From Chrysomallon squamiferum (Eukaryota; Mollusca; Gastropoda; Neomphalida; Peltospiridae): a stretch of 64,000 bases of DNA. Positions within the stretch are counted from its first letter, which is position 1; each line of letters begins with the position of its first letter. The stretch spans positions 33,415,716 through 33,479,715 of the forward strand of contig CM022672.1 in the NCBI GenBank assembly GCA_012295275.1. The letters are read 5' to 3'. This document shows, in pieces, positions 1 through 12,281 of this stretch. The position numbers were made by a program, and so were the translations under genes. The notes beneath the pieces were generated by a model, which was given only the letters and a program-made list of their open reading frames with translations, was not told the origin of the DNA and did no database searches.

Positions 1-434
1 CGTAGAATGAGTGCATGCATATGTATACATGTGTATGCGTATATGTAGATGTATGTGTATATATTCACACACACATACATATTTTTGTATGTACGTATGT
101 ATTTATTTATCTAAATGTACATATGTGTATGAATTTATGTGTGTTTGTGTCTGTGTGTGTGTATCAATATATATATATATATTGATGCATACATACCTAA
201 ATACCTACATACATATAATATATAGACACACATATATATATATACACACACAGAGAAACACAAACGCACATAATTTCATACACATATTTACATTTATGTA
301 CAAAAATACATACGTACATATATATATGAATTTGTTTCTTATCGGTTTAATATAGTTGATTATAATAGTAGGTCTTTCTGTGTGTAATTATTTTATGTAT
401 TTTTTGAAATCATTAAAATATTATAAAAGTACAG
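1..434 (+). other. Intron 2 (partial) of a type A beta-MSP-like gene
   Basis: CA/TA/TG-rich low-complexity sequence with no coding signal. The first bases match intron 2 of the plus-strand gene at 36297-36430 and, inverted, intron 2 of the minus-strand gene at 39776-40220. The window therefore opens inside intron 2, with exons 1-2 to the left of the window. It ends in a pyrimidine-poor tract and the acceptor AAAGTACAG at 426-434. Confidence 0.7.
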
Positions 435-564
435 GTATGGTGTTGCCGGTGTTGCAATTTTCGTTCCTGAAGGATGTATCGTGAAAAAGGGAGACGACTG
501 CAAACCGATGTTAATGGATAAGAACAACATCACTCAAAAATGCAACTTTAATTGGCGTAGATGA
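435..564 (+). CDS. Beta-microseminoprotein-like protein, type A, terminal exon (5' exons outside window)
   Basis: Terminal exon of a small secreted Cys-rich protein. After the acceptor (CAG at 432-434) the frame reads from TAT at 436 for 42 residues to TGA at 562. It starts YGVAGVAIFVPEGC, continues IVKKGDDC, and ends in KCNFNWRR. The three cysteines (exon residues 14, 22 and 36) match Cys8, Cys9 and Cys10 of the beta-MSP/PSP94 fold. An N-I-T glycosylation sequon lies just before the last Cys. Sister copies stop four codons earlier at TAG; here that codon is TGG, extending the tail to NWRR. Poly(A) signals AATAAA follow at 592-597 and again about ten bases on. Exons 1 and 2 must lie left of position 1. 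Family assignment is from cysteine spacing and shared exon phase. Confidence 0.75.
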
Positions 565-968
565 ATCCGAACAGTCTGTTGAAAAAAACAAAATAAAACA
601 AAATAAAATTGTCTCCTGTTTCGTTCTTTATTTGTTTCTTTTATGTTAATTTTGAAACTGTAATCATCATCGTCATCATTATCATCATCATCATACGCAG
701 CAGCAACAACGACAGCAACAAGAAAAGCTTTATATTGTCTACCACAAATGGTTTGATGAAACATTAATGGATGCCAATACAGACCGACAAGAAAGGAAAT
801 TGGCTCAGCAGTAGCAGTGTAAACATTTATTCTCTTGTTTTAACATATTCGCCCGCCAGCATAACATAATAGTCATATTGTTTTAATTTATTGTTATCAC
901 CATCATCATCATCATGATCATTATCACAGTTGTTATTATTATTATTATAATAATAATGATACAACTAT

Positions 969-1050
<82 letters not shown>

Positions 1051-1376
1051 TATGCTCGTGAGACTTTTCATGTATCTAATCATTTTTATTGTGTCTGGAT
1101 GTCAATAAAACATATAAGGATAATGTATGAAAAATACAGACAACAGAAAAACAGACAATGACACAGATAACTAACAGAATATAAAGATAGATTACGAAGA
1201 GAGGTGATATTTGTTTTGTGCTTGTGTGTGTTTGTGCTATTTTGCTTCATTTCATTTTCTTTATTTTTTTTATTTTTTTTCATTTACTTCATTTTATATT
1301 TTGATCTACCTGGATGTTGCAAAAATCCTTATCACTAAAACGCTGACCTTTTCAAAACAAATTAATATATATATAC

Positions 1377-1423
<47 letters not shown>

Positions 1424-1490
1424 TATATATACATACATACATACATACATATATACACGTATACACTAAATCGAATATCATTAAAATAGT
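565..1490 (+). repeat. Type A 3' flank with (CTA)n/(TTA)n and (GATA)n arrays
   Basis: Downstream sequence shared with 8478-9420 (direct) and 38661-39654 (inverted). It contains a GAT/CAT-rich stretch at 660-700, an element around 700-790 also found in the type C units, trinucleotide arrays (CTA then TTA) at about 965-1048, and a TAGA array at about 1379-1421. No coding potential seen apart from low-complexity frames. Confidence 0.7.
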
Positions 1491-1813
1491 TGTCGTCGTT
1501 TCACCGTTGTTTAACACACAGACCTGTTCTGAAGGTATCAGTTCTCATTATCAAACAGCATGCATCCAAGGTTACGAGAACATCAGCAAAACCGAGAAGA
1601 ACGAACAGAAACATTCTTCTATACCTATGTGACATTTCTAACTTAGTCAACTTGGAAAAAGATACCCTAAGTTACCATAAACTGTAACAGAAAGATGTTT
1701 GCTAAGCAGGTAGCGAACCAGAGTTGATATATAAGAAGGAGATTTACACACGTATGATGTAAATTATAGTACAGCACACAAAATATATTAATTTAAAAAA
1801 ATTAAAATAAAAT

Positions 1814-1963
<150 letters not shown>

Positions 1964-2299
1964 AAAGACACACTCACAAACACCTGGAAAGATGCATGTT
2001 GTAACATAATTATTATATATGTGTTATTGATTTGATTTAATTTAATTTTTATTTTACCTTATTTATCTTATTTTTATTTTTTATTTTGTATTATTATCAT
2101 TTTTTTAAACATAATTTTTTCATTGCTAGATCAAATCTAATCTTTCCTTTTCTTTTTCTTTAAATTCTTTTTTTTATTTATTTAAAATTTAAAATTTATT
2201 TGTTATTATTATTGTTTTATTTATTGTTTTTGTTGCTGTCGTAGCTGGGCAGCTGGAGTGATGTTGGAATGATGATGGATGCTATTATTATCATTATTA

Positions 2300-2430
<131 letters not shown>

Positions 2431-2592
2431 GTCATTCTGTAGACCCAGTCGATTGTATGACTGGCAAATTTAACTAAATTTTTATGTGTGAATGTGTTGT
2501 TCTTATAAACACTTTTACTTATACAGAAGGGTTAGCACCGTGCAGCAGATGTTGTATTGATTTTAAGTATTTTAAACTATGTCACCAAAAAG

Positions 2593-2706
2593 AAATAATA
2601 ATAAAAATTAAAATTAAATAAATTAAAATGAAATAATAATAAAAATTAAAATTAAATAAATTAAAATGAAATAATAATAAAAATTAAAATTAAATAAATT
2701 AAAATG
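2593..2706. repeat. 38-bp minisatellite, three copies
   Basis: Three essentially identical AT-rich 38-bp units start at 2593, 2631 and 2669. The matching places in the other Q copies (about 10650 and 32600) carry one unit only, so the expansion happened after duplication. Confidence 0.85.
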
Positions 2707-3337
2707 AAATAAAAACTAAATTGAAAAAAAGGAACAAAAATAATAATAAAATTAAAATTAAATTGTCAATAATCTATTTCATGATGGTATAATACTATCG
2801 TCATCATACTATACAGAACAACCTTTCATTCCTGTTTCTGTCTCATCTAGTTACGATGGATTTATCACCCTAGCAGAAGAGTGAGGAGATGTCACCTGCA
2901 GTTTCTCAATATATGTATTTGTGTCTTAAACATCATTTATCAGCACTAAATAAGAAACAGCAAACCGTTAGACACCAGCAGTAGATTCCAGATACAGGAA
3001 CAGTATAACTGTAAACTAGCAAATCATTTCTTTTAGAACACAAAAGATTAGAATATACAACATGAAATTTGCATTATTATAAATATATATGTTTGTTGGA
3101 ACACACTGGCAATAAATAAAAAGGCTGATTATTATAAAAAGGCTGTTAGTTTCAAAGTTTCAAAGTTTCATTGACATAGTTCTGTCTGAATGATATGGTC
3201 GAATCATCCTGGCTTGACACAAAAAAAATCAAAAAATATAAAAAAATGTTCTATGATCAAACATACGCCCCGACTGAATATTAATAAGCGTGAACAAAAT
3301 GACTACATGAGTTAGAAAAATTCAGGTAGCAAAATAT

Positions 3338-3343
3338 TTTATT
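3338..3343 (-). promoter_or_regulatory. Poly(A) signal AATAAA of type B gene 1
   Basis: TTTATT on the plus strand, about 45 bases past the stop codon at 3389-3391. The same motif at the same distance follows the terminal exons at 11236, 33201, 36801 and 46916. Confidence 0.7.
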
Positions 3344-3388
3344 TCAGTTTTACTTTCGTTTTACAGTTACGCAAAAGTTCTTTCACTT

Positions 3389-4346
3389 TCATAGTAATTC
3401 TCCCGTCCAGCAGTCACGTGACGTATCGTCAGCCTTCACCAGCAGAACTTTGCAACCGTCTGCTTTGACGATGCATCCGTCTGGAGGTTGAATTACTCCC
3501 GCACTGATACCATATCTGTGTACAACGACAATAACAACAGCACAAAAAACAACAACAACAACAACAATAATAATAATAATAATAATAATCATAATAAGAA
3601 CAATAATGACGATGATGGTGATAATAGTAGTAGTAGTAGTAGTAGTAGTAGAAGTAGTAGTAGTAATGGTGATGGCAGTAGTGTTAGTAATATGTACGCG
3701 CACACACACAGACACACACACATACACGGGTTTTGCAGTTATGAAAATTGAAAAGTAGCTTCACTTTCAACTGGTTTATAAAAAGTAAAAAAAAAATGTT
3801 TCAGTGGTCACGTTTCATATGAAGAGGATAACGAATGGAGGCTGTTTTTTTTTTTTGTTTTTTGTTTTCCAGAAGATGTTGCCGTCTGATGGAGGGTGTG
3901 TCATTATGATGGGAGTGGTCCATTGGGCACGTGAGGACACCACAGGTCATCGTTAACGAAAGGTTAAGGGAAAACGGTTACATCGACATTCTGCTTCCTT
4001 TGATTTTTCTGACCCAGCCACGTGATATCATTTATCAGCATGACAGTGCCAAAGCCCATACAGCCAGAATCGTAGACATCTTCGTTAGTGTAGCAACGTC
4101 AACGTGGTGTAATCATTGCCTGCTTAACAGAGATGTCGCAAGGAAAACACCAGTGGGATGTCATTACTCGCCGTGTGCGACAACATCCTCAGGCGTCAAC
4201 TTGTATTTTACACAGGCTTTGTTGCAGGGGTTTGTGGGTTTTTTAAATTATCATCATCAATAAAGTCATTATCATTATTATTATCATCCTCATCATCATT
4301 GTTGTCGTCATCATCATCATAACAACAGGTATCATCAGTGCCATCA

Positions 4347-4389
<43 letters not shown>

Positions 4390-4472
4390 GATATAAATTC
4401 CTTTTAAAAGCAATATGCTGTAACTAATGCAAAAGAACCTGCCTAGTAAAACTGTAAAAAATAGTAAATAAA

Positions 4473-4550
<78 letters not shown>

Positions 4551-5485
4551 GCAACAATGATAACAATAATAATAATAATAATAATAATCATGATAAGAAT
4601 CATCATCATGACGTCATCATCGTAATCATCATAATCTTCGTTGTTTTGATCATCGTTAGCTTTAGATTGTCTTTAGACATTTAAAATGATTTTATTTGTG
4701 TGACCTATGCAGGACAGTACATACCCGCAACATGAAAGTTCCTTATCTGAACAGTGACACTGTAAACATTTATTCTCGAATTTAACAGACTCTCCAGGTG
4801 ACATCACAACACCGTCAAACTGGCAGTACGGTTTCATCTGTCCGTCATCTACAACAACAGCAATAGTTTAGTAAATGTCCAGTTTAACTGCTCTCTCATA
4901 TGTGACTGAAACTATGTTAATCTTTGCTCCCTAAGCACATATTTAATCTTTTTTCTTTCTTATCGCGTCCTAGATATAACCAACAGCATTTGTTTATGTG
5001 TGTCTGCATGTTTGACTTTCCGTGTGTTGTACGTGTGTGATGCTGAGGGATATATATACATATATACATACATATATATATATATTCACAATTTAGGCAA
5101 ACCCACACAAACAACACCGTCAAACTGGCAGTACGGTTTAATATGTCCGTCACCTACAACAACAGCAATAGTTTAGTAAATATCCAATTTAACTATACTC
5201 TCATATTATGATAATGTGACTGAAACTATGTTAATCTTTGCTCGCTAAGAACAAATTTAATCTTTTTTCTTTCTTATCGCGTCCTAGATACAAGTGACAG
5301 CATTTGTGTGTGTTTGTGTGTGTGTATGTGTGAGTTTGACTGTCTGTGTGATATATCTATACATATATATATATATATATATATACACATATCACCTCTG
5401 CCTCAAAATAACACACACACAGATATATACATATATATACATATATATATGTATGTGTATATATATATATATATGTAAGTATGTC

Positions 5486-5516
<31 letters not shown>

Positions 5517-6182
5517 TTTTGCCTAAACCGTGAGTAAATCGAGCCGATAATTTTTACGTCTAATAAACAAATATAGATTCACCGTTTTAGCATCAGTAAA
5601 CGTATACAAACAGCACTTTGTAGTAAATGTTCAACCTTCTGGTTTCTGCCATTTTGAAAAGAGGTAACATGAAACAAATTAAATAAAGACCCCTTTTTCT
5701 GTCATGTTGTAATAAAAGTTTGGTCCTGTTTTTAAAGCTCAGTAAAATAACGAAAGAAAAAAAAAAAAAAAAAAAAAAAAAAAACAATGAAAAAAAAAAA
5801 AAAAAAAAAAAAAAAAACACGTGACATCTCATTATTTAATCCTTCATCATTCTTCTCGGTGTCCTCTTTCTACCTGTCAGTCAGGTTTTAATGTCACATT
5901 CATAAAATTCCTTAGTTTTAACTAGATACTTACTTTACAAAGAAAAGAAAAAGCTACCTTGGAATATATATAAATATTAATTAATTGACGAAAACGAAGA
6001 AGGTAAGCTATATTAATAATAACATATGTTTCTAATAAACACATCCAGTTATCTCGGTTTGAATGCCAAACGACAGAAATGATGAACATACCTGTGCTGT
6101 TGTACTTTAGCTCCCTACTCAGACAGTAAGAGTCTGAGGTACAAAGAAACGCAGACAAAGTTAGGACAGCGAAAACCAGCAT
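3389..6182 (-). CDS. Beta-microseminoprotein-like secreted protein, type B gene 1 (3 exons, complete)
   Basis: Exons on the minus strand: 6182-6092 (ATG to phase-1 donor GTATGT), 4848-4725 (acceptor TTGTAG, donor GTATGT), 3515-3389 (acceptor GTACACAG, stop TGA). Spliced product 113 aa. Residues 1-17 are a hydrophobic signal peptide (MLVFAVLTLSAFLCTSD). The mature part has ten Cys at 20, 39, 58, 61, 63, 70, 71, 86, 93 and 107, matching the ten-Cys beta-MSP pattern, including C-x2-C-x-C and the CC pair. An N-S-T sequon sits at 28-30, on the exon 1/2 junction. The likely role is a small secreted signalling or defence protein; in squid, a family member on egg capsules acts as a contact pheromone. 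Intron 2 holds a Tc1/mariner relic and intron 1 a partial duplicate of exon 2. It is tail-to-tail with the type A exon at 435-564. Splice sites are read by eye; transcript support is absent. Confidence 0.82.
3880..4240 (+). mobile_element. Tc1/mariner-like transposase relic
   Basis: Within intron 2 of type B gene 1, on the opposite strand. The frame from 3931 reads RTPQVIVNERLRENGYIDIL, then IIYQHDSAKAHTARIV. This resembles the Tc1-family block with an aspartate in a 'QxD.A..HTA' context. The catalytic context before (VIMMGVVHW near 3903) lies in another frame, and the sequence decays after about 4110, so it is dead. Other type B introns keep only the short left part (about 11700-11780, 33665-33750 and 47210-47290). 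Confidence 0.65.
4250..4640. repeat. CAT/ATT/AATA microsatellite cluster in intron 2
   Basis: A mixed run of CAT, (ATT)n at about 4350-4390, (AAAT)n at about 4466-4490 and (AAT)n at about 4490-4590. The long low-complexity frames here come from the arrays and are not genes. Confidence 0.9.
5112..5153 (-). pseudogene. Partial duplicate of exon 2 inside intron 1
   Basis: About 40 bp after a TTGTAG acceptor repeats the 5' third of exon 2 (reads GDGHIKPYCQFDGVV), then runs into unrelated sequence. The adjoining intron at about 5154-5290 duplicates 4849-4985. A tandem duplication of roughly 300 bp, broken inside the exon, explains it. It is closer to exon 2 of type B gene 3 (GDGHIKPYC) than to its host exon (DDGQMKPYC). 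Confidence 0.75.
5757..5817. repeat. Poly(A) runs in intron 1
   Basis: Two adenine runs of about 28 bp, separated by a few bases. Just beyond (about 5830-5935) lies the decayed equivalent of the candidate alternative exon found in type B genes 2 and 3; here a base loss and an in-frame TGA interrupt it. Confidence 0.8.
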
Positions 6183-8050
6183 GTTTGCTTTTCTCACTCG
6201 ATGAATTTATGACCGTCGAACTTACTTAACTTAGCAACGACAACAAAAACAACCAAGCGTCTTGAAAGCTACGAAGTAAGTAGTCAGGCAGGTATTAAAA
6301 CAAACGTAAGTAGTTTTAGGCTGGTGGAAAGAAAACGAAAAATAATTTATTTGACTGATTTGAAATAAACACAAAGTAACAGCCAGCTTCAAATTATCAT
6401 AATTCTTATTGATGAAAGTATATCTGGTAAGGACGTAAATACAGACTGGCGTAAAATCCTGTCATTTACTTTTCAGATTACGTTTAGCAGCTCATGTATG
6501 GAACTGAGTTTATTGTTTTGTTACAAAAGAAACCTCCTGCTGTGACGAAACTTTACAATGCTGACTCGTACGAGTGTATTATACGTGTGCGGCGGCTTTG
6601 TACGTTCACTGGTAACACATCGCTCTTTACAAAATTAATGTCTTAGTTAAAGTCTAAATGTTTCGCTACACACGTGTGTCAGCTTAAACCTTTAAAAGAC
6701 GCAGAGAAGCAAACACATAAATATCACCGTTTTTTCTTTTTCATCCTCAAAACGATTAAACATTATGAAACGAGTACTTGTTTTAATCAGTTAAATCAGG
6801 CAAACGAAATTGAAAACATAAAAAAATATATCAAATAAAAAAATAAGAATAATAATTAAAAAATTCAAAGATGTCTATAAATAACGAACGGAAAATACGA
6901 AAAATAAAGACGGACCTCGAAGATGAAATATATAATAATATTCAATATAAAAAAAAAAGGTAAAAGAATAAAGCAGAAAAAAGTATGAAAAAAGAAAAAA
7001 GAAATAAAAGAAAGAAAATAACAATTGTTATAGTAGTATTTGTAGTCGTATTAGTATACTATTTCTACTGCAACAACTAGTAGGTAGTAATACGAAACAA
7101 TAACAATTTAAAAATAAAATAAAACTAGCTTACATGTAAAGTTCTTTTAAAGTTTCTCATCGGGTGACCTGCTTTCTATATTTTGATTTATCTGTGTCAC
7201 CACACTTACTTCTAATTATGACATCTGGCAAACCGGGACATACTTGAGAGGCCAGACGAAGTTTAGGATGACTCATTAAGGTTAGCTCGCTCTGAGATAT
7301 TCTTGTCAAAAAATTAACTGTGCATCATATAATGTTCCACAGAGTCACACATTTTCTGAAGTTAATGAAAGAAAAACAACAGAAAAAATCAGTACATATT
7401 ATGAAAGCACTGATTTAATATTTTGATCATGGTTCACTCCTCGCACATTCGTTTCATGCAGAGTTCACAACTCTCTTCATGATGCAACATGACTTTTTTT
7501 TCGTTAGTATAGTTATAAATACGCTGACACAATTTTGTTTTTTAATTAATTATTGTTATGTTAGTGTTTTTTTTTTCATTATTTAAGGACTCGTTTGTGC
7601 ATAGGGCGTATACTACCAATGAATAACACAGAGTCTGCCATCAATTGTGCAACCAGACAAAGACAGTCTACTTTCTTTTGCCAAGAAAAATACGTGACAA
7701 AGAACTTTCTCTTTTCTAAGAAACCAAGGAAGCTCACGTATCCATAAAAGGCAGTAAACTGCTTGAGATAAAATTAAATCTAAAGCAGAAACCTCTAACA
7801 TCATCTACGCTGAGCGAAACAAAATTACGAGAGTGAGTAAATATGTGGAAAGTTAAATCTACTGGATGTTGATTAACAGTAAGGTAAGTTTTTAAAAATG
7901 TATACGGACTGGCAAACGTATTTTATTTGTAATTAAGAAAAACTAAATCAATCAATAAATAATAAAAAAAGCCAACAAACAACTAAATAAATAAATACAA
8001 TGAAATTATACTACTACTACTACTACTACTATTACTAATAATAATAAGAA

Positions 8051-8081
<31 letters not shown>

Positions 8082-8232
8082 AAATATTTGTTTATATGTA
8101 GTATGTATTTGGTTTTATGACAAGAATTTAAAATATAGTACATTTAAAAGTTATCGCAGCATTCAGATCTTGAACACTTTTTAGATAATGGAATAGGCAC
8201 ACGAAAACATACTTGAACTCTTTTATGATATT

Positions 8233-8236
<4 letters not shown>
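6183..8236. other. Single-copy spacer, upstream of type B gene 1
   Basis: About 2 kb with no second copy in the window, unlike nearly everything around it. It must contain the 5' UTR and promoter of the minus-strand gene starting at 6182; the 5' UTR just above the ATG resembles those of type B genes 2 and 3. Other contents: a stretch at 7210-7291 (minus) open and flanked by plausible splice sites, and short frames around 7613-7804 on both strands without recognisable homology. CTA and AAG trinucleotide runs occur at about 8010-8082. No gene is firmly supported. Confidence 0.5.
7210..7291 (-). other. Possible isolated exon, unknown
   Basis: Minus strand: acceptor-like ATCTCAG, an open stretch including MSHPKLRLASQVCPGLPDVI, then a consensus donor GTAAGT. 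The peptide looks protein-like but I do not recognise it, and no partner exon was found. Could be a chance arrangement. Confidence 0.2.

Positions 8237-8322
<86 letters not shown>
8237..8322. repeat. (AG)n microsatellite at a duplication breakpoint
   Basis: About 43 AG units ending directly at the start of type A intron 2 sequence (TTTCGAAATCATTAAAAT...). To its left the sequence is single-copy spacer; to its right it is the type A unit. Confidence 0.9.
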
Positions 8323-8326
<4 letters not shown>

Positions 8327-8356
8327 CGAAATCATTAAAATATAATTACTGTACAG

Positions 8357-8477
8357 GTATGGTGTTGCCGATGTTGCAATTTTCGTTCCTGAAGGATGTA
8401 TCGTGAAAAAGGGAGACAACTGCAAACCGATGTTAATGGATAAGAACAACACCACTCGAAAATGCAACTTTAATTAG
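8357..8477 (+). pseudogene. Orphan type A beta-MSP terminal exon
   Basis: After acceptor TGTACAG (8350-8356), the frame from TAT at 8358 reads 39 residues, YGVADVAIFVPEGC... to KCNFN, and stops at TAG 8475-8477. All three terminal-exon Cys and an N-T-T sequon are intact, and AATAAA follows at 8513-8518. Only about 33 bp of intron 2 remains upstream, before an (AG)n array and single-copy spacer. I find no exon 1 or 2 on this strand between 6200 and 8357. It is either a truncated copy or the alternative last exon of a gene whose 5' exons lie further left. The reading frame itself is undamaged. Confidence 0.65.
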
Positions 8478-9290
8478 CATAGATGAATCCGAACAGTTGG
8501 TTGAAAAAAAAAAATAAAATTATCTCCTGTTTCCTCCTTTATCTGTTTCTTTTGTGTTAGTTTTGAAACTGCAACCATCATCGTCATCATTGTCATCATC
8601 ATCGTATGCAGCAGCAACAACAAGAAAAATATCTTTATAATGTGTATCAGAAATGATTTCATGAAACATCAATGAAAGGCAACCAACAGCAAGAAAGGAA
8701 GTTGGCTCTGCAGTAGCAGTATAAATATTTATTATCTAGTTTTAACATATTCGCCGGCCAGCATAACCTAATAGTCCTATTCTACAATGAAAAACATATT
8801 TTAATTTATTATTGTTATTATTATTACTGTTATTGTTATTGCTATTACTATATTATTATCATTATAATAATCATTACCATTATTACTGTAATAATAATTA
8901 TGATACTACTACTACTACTACTACTACTATTATTATTATTATTAACTATGCTCGTAAAACTTTTCATGTATCTAATATTTTTATAGTGTCTAGATGTTAA
9001 TAAGGAATACAGATAATATATGAAAACGACAGGCAGACAGAAAAGCAGACAATCAAACACACAGATAAATAACAGCGTATATAAAGATAGATTGCAAAGA
9101 GAGGTGATATTTGTTTTGTGCTTGTGTGTATGTGCTATTATCCTTCATTTCATTTCATTTTTGTTTTTAAATTTATTTTACTTTATATTTTGATCTACCT
9201 CGATGTTGCAAAAATCCTTATCACTAAAACGCTGACCTTTTCAAAACTAATTAATATAAATTTATATATAGATACATAGATAGATGGATG

Positions 9291-9365
<75 letters not shown>

Positions 9366-9420
9366 TGATTGATACAAACATACATACACGAATATATTAA
9401 ATCGAATATCATTGCAATTT
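8478..9420 (+). repeat. Type A 3' flank, copy 2
   Basis: Matches 565-1490 closely. Contains CAT runs near 8577-8605, TTA/CTA arrays at about 8815-8945 and a TAGA array at about 9280-9365. No coding sequence recognised. Confidence 0.7.
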
Positions 9421-9739
9421 TTGTCGTCGTTTCACCGTTGTTTAACACACAGACCTGTTCTGAAGGTATCAGTTCTCATTATCAAACAGCCTGCATCCAA
9501 GGTTACGAGAACATCAGCAAAACTGAGATGAACAAACACAAACATTCTTCTGTACCTATGTGACATTTCTAACTTAGTGAACTTGGAAAAAGATACCCTA
9601 AGTTACCATAAACTGTATCAGAAAGATGTTTGCTAAGCAGGTAGCGAACGGGAGAGATTCACACACGTATAATGTAAATTACAGTACACAAAAATATATC
9701 AATTTCAAAAAAAAAAAAAAAATCATCTGTCTACATCTC

Positions 9740-9813
<74 letters not shown>

Positions 9814-9832
9814 AATATATATAATATAATCT

Positions 9833-9931
<99 letters not shown>

Positions 9932-10373
9932 GACACACACACAAACACCCGGACAGATATATGATTCAACATAATAATTATATGTCTTATTGATTTGATT
10001 TAATTTAATTTTGATTTTACATTATTTATCTTATTTGTATTTTTTATTTTTTATTATTATTACTTTTTTTAAACATATTTTAATTTATCCTTTTTCAATT
10101 TAAATTGATTTTTATTTCTATTTCATTTCCATTATTCAAGATTACTTCTTTTTTTTACAAATTCTTTTCTTTTTTTTCATTTCTACTTGAAACCTAATCA
10201 TTAGTTTACTTTTTTTTTTTTTGTAAATTTATTTATTTATTTATTTATTTTTTAGAATATTTTAAATTTATTTGATATTATTATTATTGTTTTTTTATTG
10301 TTTTTCATGCTGTCGTAGCTGAGCAGCTGCTGTGATGTTGGAATGATGATGAATGCTATTATTATCATTATTA

Positions 10374-10452
<79 letters not shown>

Positions 10453-11235
10453 CATTATTATTATTATTATTATATTTATTATCGTGATTCTGTGGACCTA
10501 GTCGATTGTGTGACTGACTAATTTAACTGAATTTTTATGTGTGAATTTGTTGTTCTTATAAACACTTTTACTTATACAGAAGGGTTAGCACCGTGCAGCA
10601 GATGTTGTATCGATTTTAAGTATTTTAAACTATGTGACCAAAAAGAAATTATAATAATAAAAATTAAAATCAAATAAATTGAAATGAAATAAAAACTAAA
10701 TTGAAAAAGAAAGAAACAAGAAAATAATAATAAAATTAAAATTAAATTGTTAATAATCTATTACATGATGGTATAATACTATCATCATCATACTATACAG
10801 AACAACCTTTCATTCCTGTTTCTATCTCATCTAGTTACGATGGATTTATCACCCTAGCAGAAGAGTGAGGAGATGTCACCTGCAGTTTCTCAATATATGT
10901 ATGTGTGTCTTAAACATCATTTAACAGCACTAAATAAGAAACAGCAAACCGTTAGACACCAACAGTAGATTCCAGATACAGGAACAGTATAACTGTAAAC
11001 TAGCAAATCATTTCTTTTATAACACAAAAGATTAGAATATACAACATGTAATGATATGATCGAATCATCCTGGCTTGACATAAAAAAAAATACATAAACA
11101 AATAAAAAAAAATTATGATGAAACATACGCCCCAACTGAATATTAATAAGCGTGAACAAAATGACTACATGAGTTAGAAAATATTTTATTTCAGTTTTAC
11201 TTTCGTTTTACAGTTACGCAAAAGTTCTTTCACTT
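9421..11235 (+). repeat. Duplicated spacer block Q, copy 2
   Basis: Same order as 1491-3388: (AT)n at about 9744-9802, (CT)n at about 9837-9928, (TTA)n at about 10374-10452, then sequence ending at the 3' side of a type B terminal exon. The poly(A) signal of type B gene 2 (TTTATT on the plus strand) lies at 11185-11190. Confidence 0.75.
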
Positions 11236-11805
11236 TCATAGTAACTCTCCCGTCAAGCAGTCACGTGACGTATCGTCAGCCTTCACCAGCAGAGGTGTGC
11301 AACCGTCTGCTTTGACGATGCATCCGTCTGGAGGTTGAATTGCTCCAGCATTGATACCATATCTGTGTACAACGACAATAACAACATCAACAACAGCAAC
11401 AACAACAACAACAACAACAATAATAATAATAATAACAATAATGATGATGATGGTGATAATTGTAGTAGTAGTAGTAGTAGTAGTAGCAGTAGTAGTAGTA
11501 GTAATAGTGGTGGCAGTAGTGTTAGTAATATGTACGCACACACACACACACACACACACACACGGGTTTTACAGTAACGAAAAGTGAAATGTAGCTTCAC
11601 TTTCAACTGGTTTATATATATATAAAAAAATGTTTTAGGGGTCACGTTTCATATGAAGACCATAACGAATGGAGGCTGGGGTTTTTTTTTTTTTTTTCAG
11701 AAGGTGTTGCCATCTGATAGAGGGAGTGTCATTATGATAGGACTGGTCATGTTTATCTTCGAGGTCATAGTAAATACATAAGATATAATAATAATAATAA
11801 AACTA

Positions 11806-11855
<50 letters not shown>

Positions 11856-12249
11856 TAAGAATCATCATCATGACCATCATCATCGTCATCATCATAATCT
11901 TCGTTGTCTTGATCATCGTTAGCTTTAGATTGTTTTTAGAAATTTAAAATGATTTTATTTGTTTGACCAATACAGGACAATACATACCCGCAACATGAAA
12001 GTCCCTGATATGAACAGTGACACTCTAAACATTTATTCTCGAATTTAACAGTATCTCCCGGTGACATCACAACACCGTCAAACTGGCAGTACGGTTTAGT
12101 ATGTTCGTCACCTACAACAACAGCAATAGTTTAGTAAATCCAATTTAACTGCTCTCTCATATGTGACTGAAACTATGTTAATCTTTGCTCCCTAAGCACA
12201 TATTTAATCTTTTTTCTTTCTTATCGCGTCCTAGATACAAGTGATAGCA

Positions 12250-12281
<32 letters not shown>

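Noticed and set aside
10-355. YIYI/THTH-rich ORFs over TA/CA tracts (also at 5294, 13357, 39855, 49000)
   Set aside because: Low-complexity intron or spacer sequence with no splice or start context.
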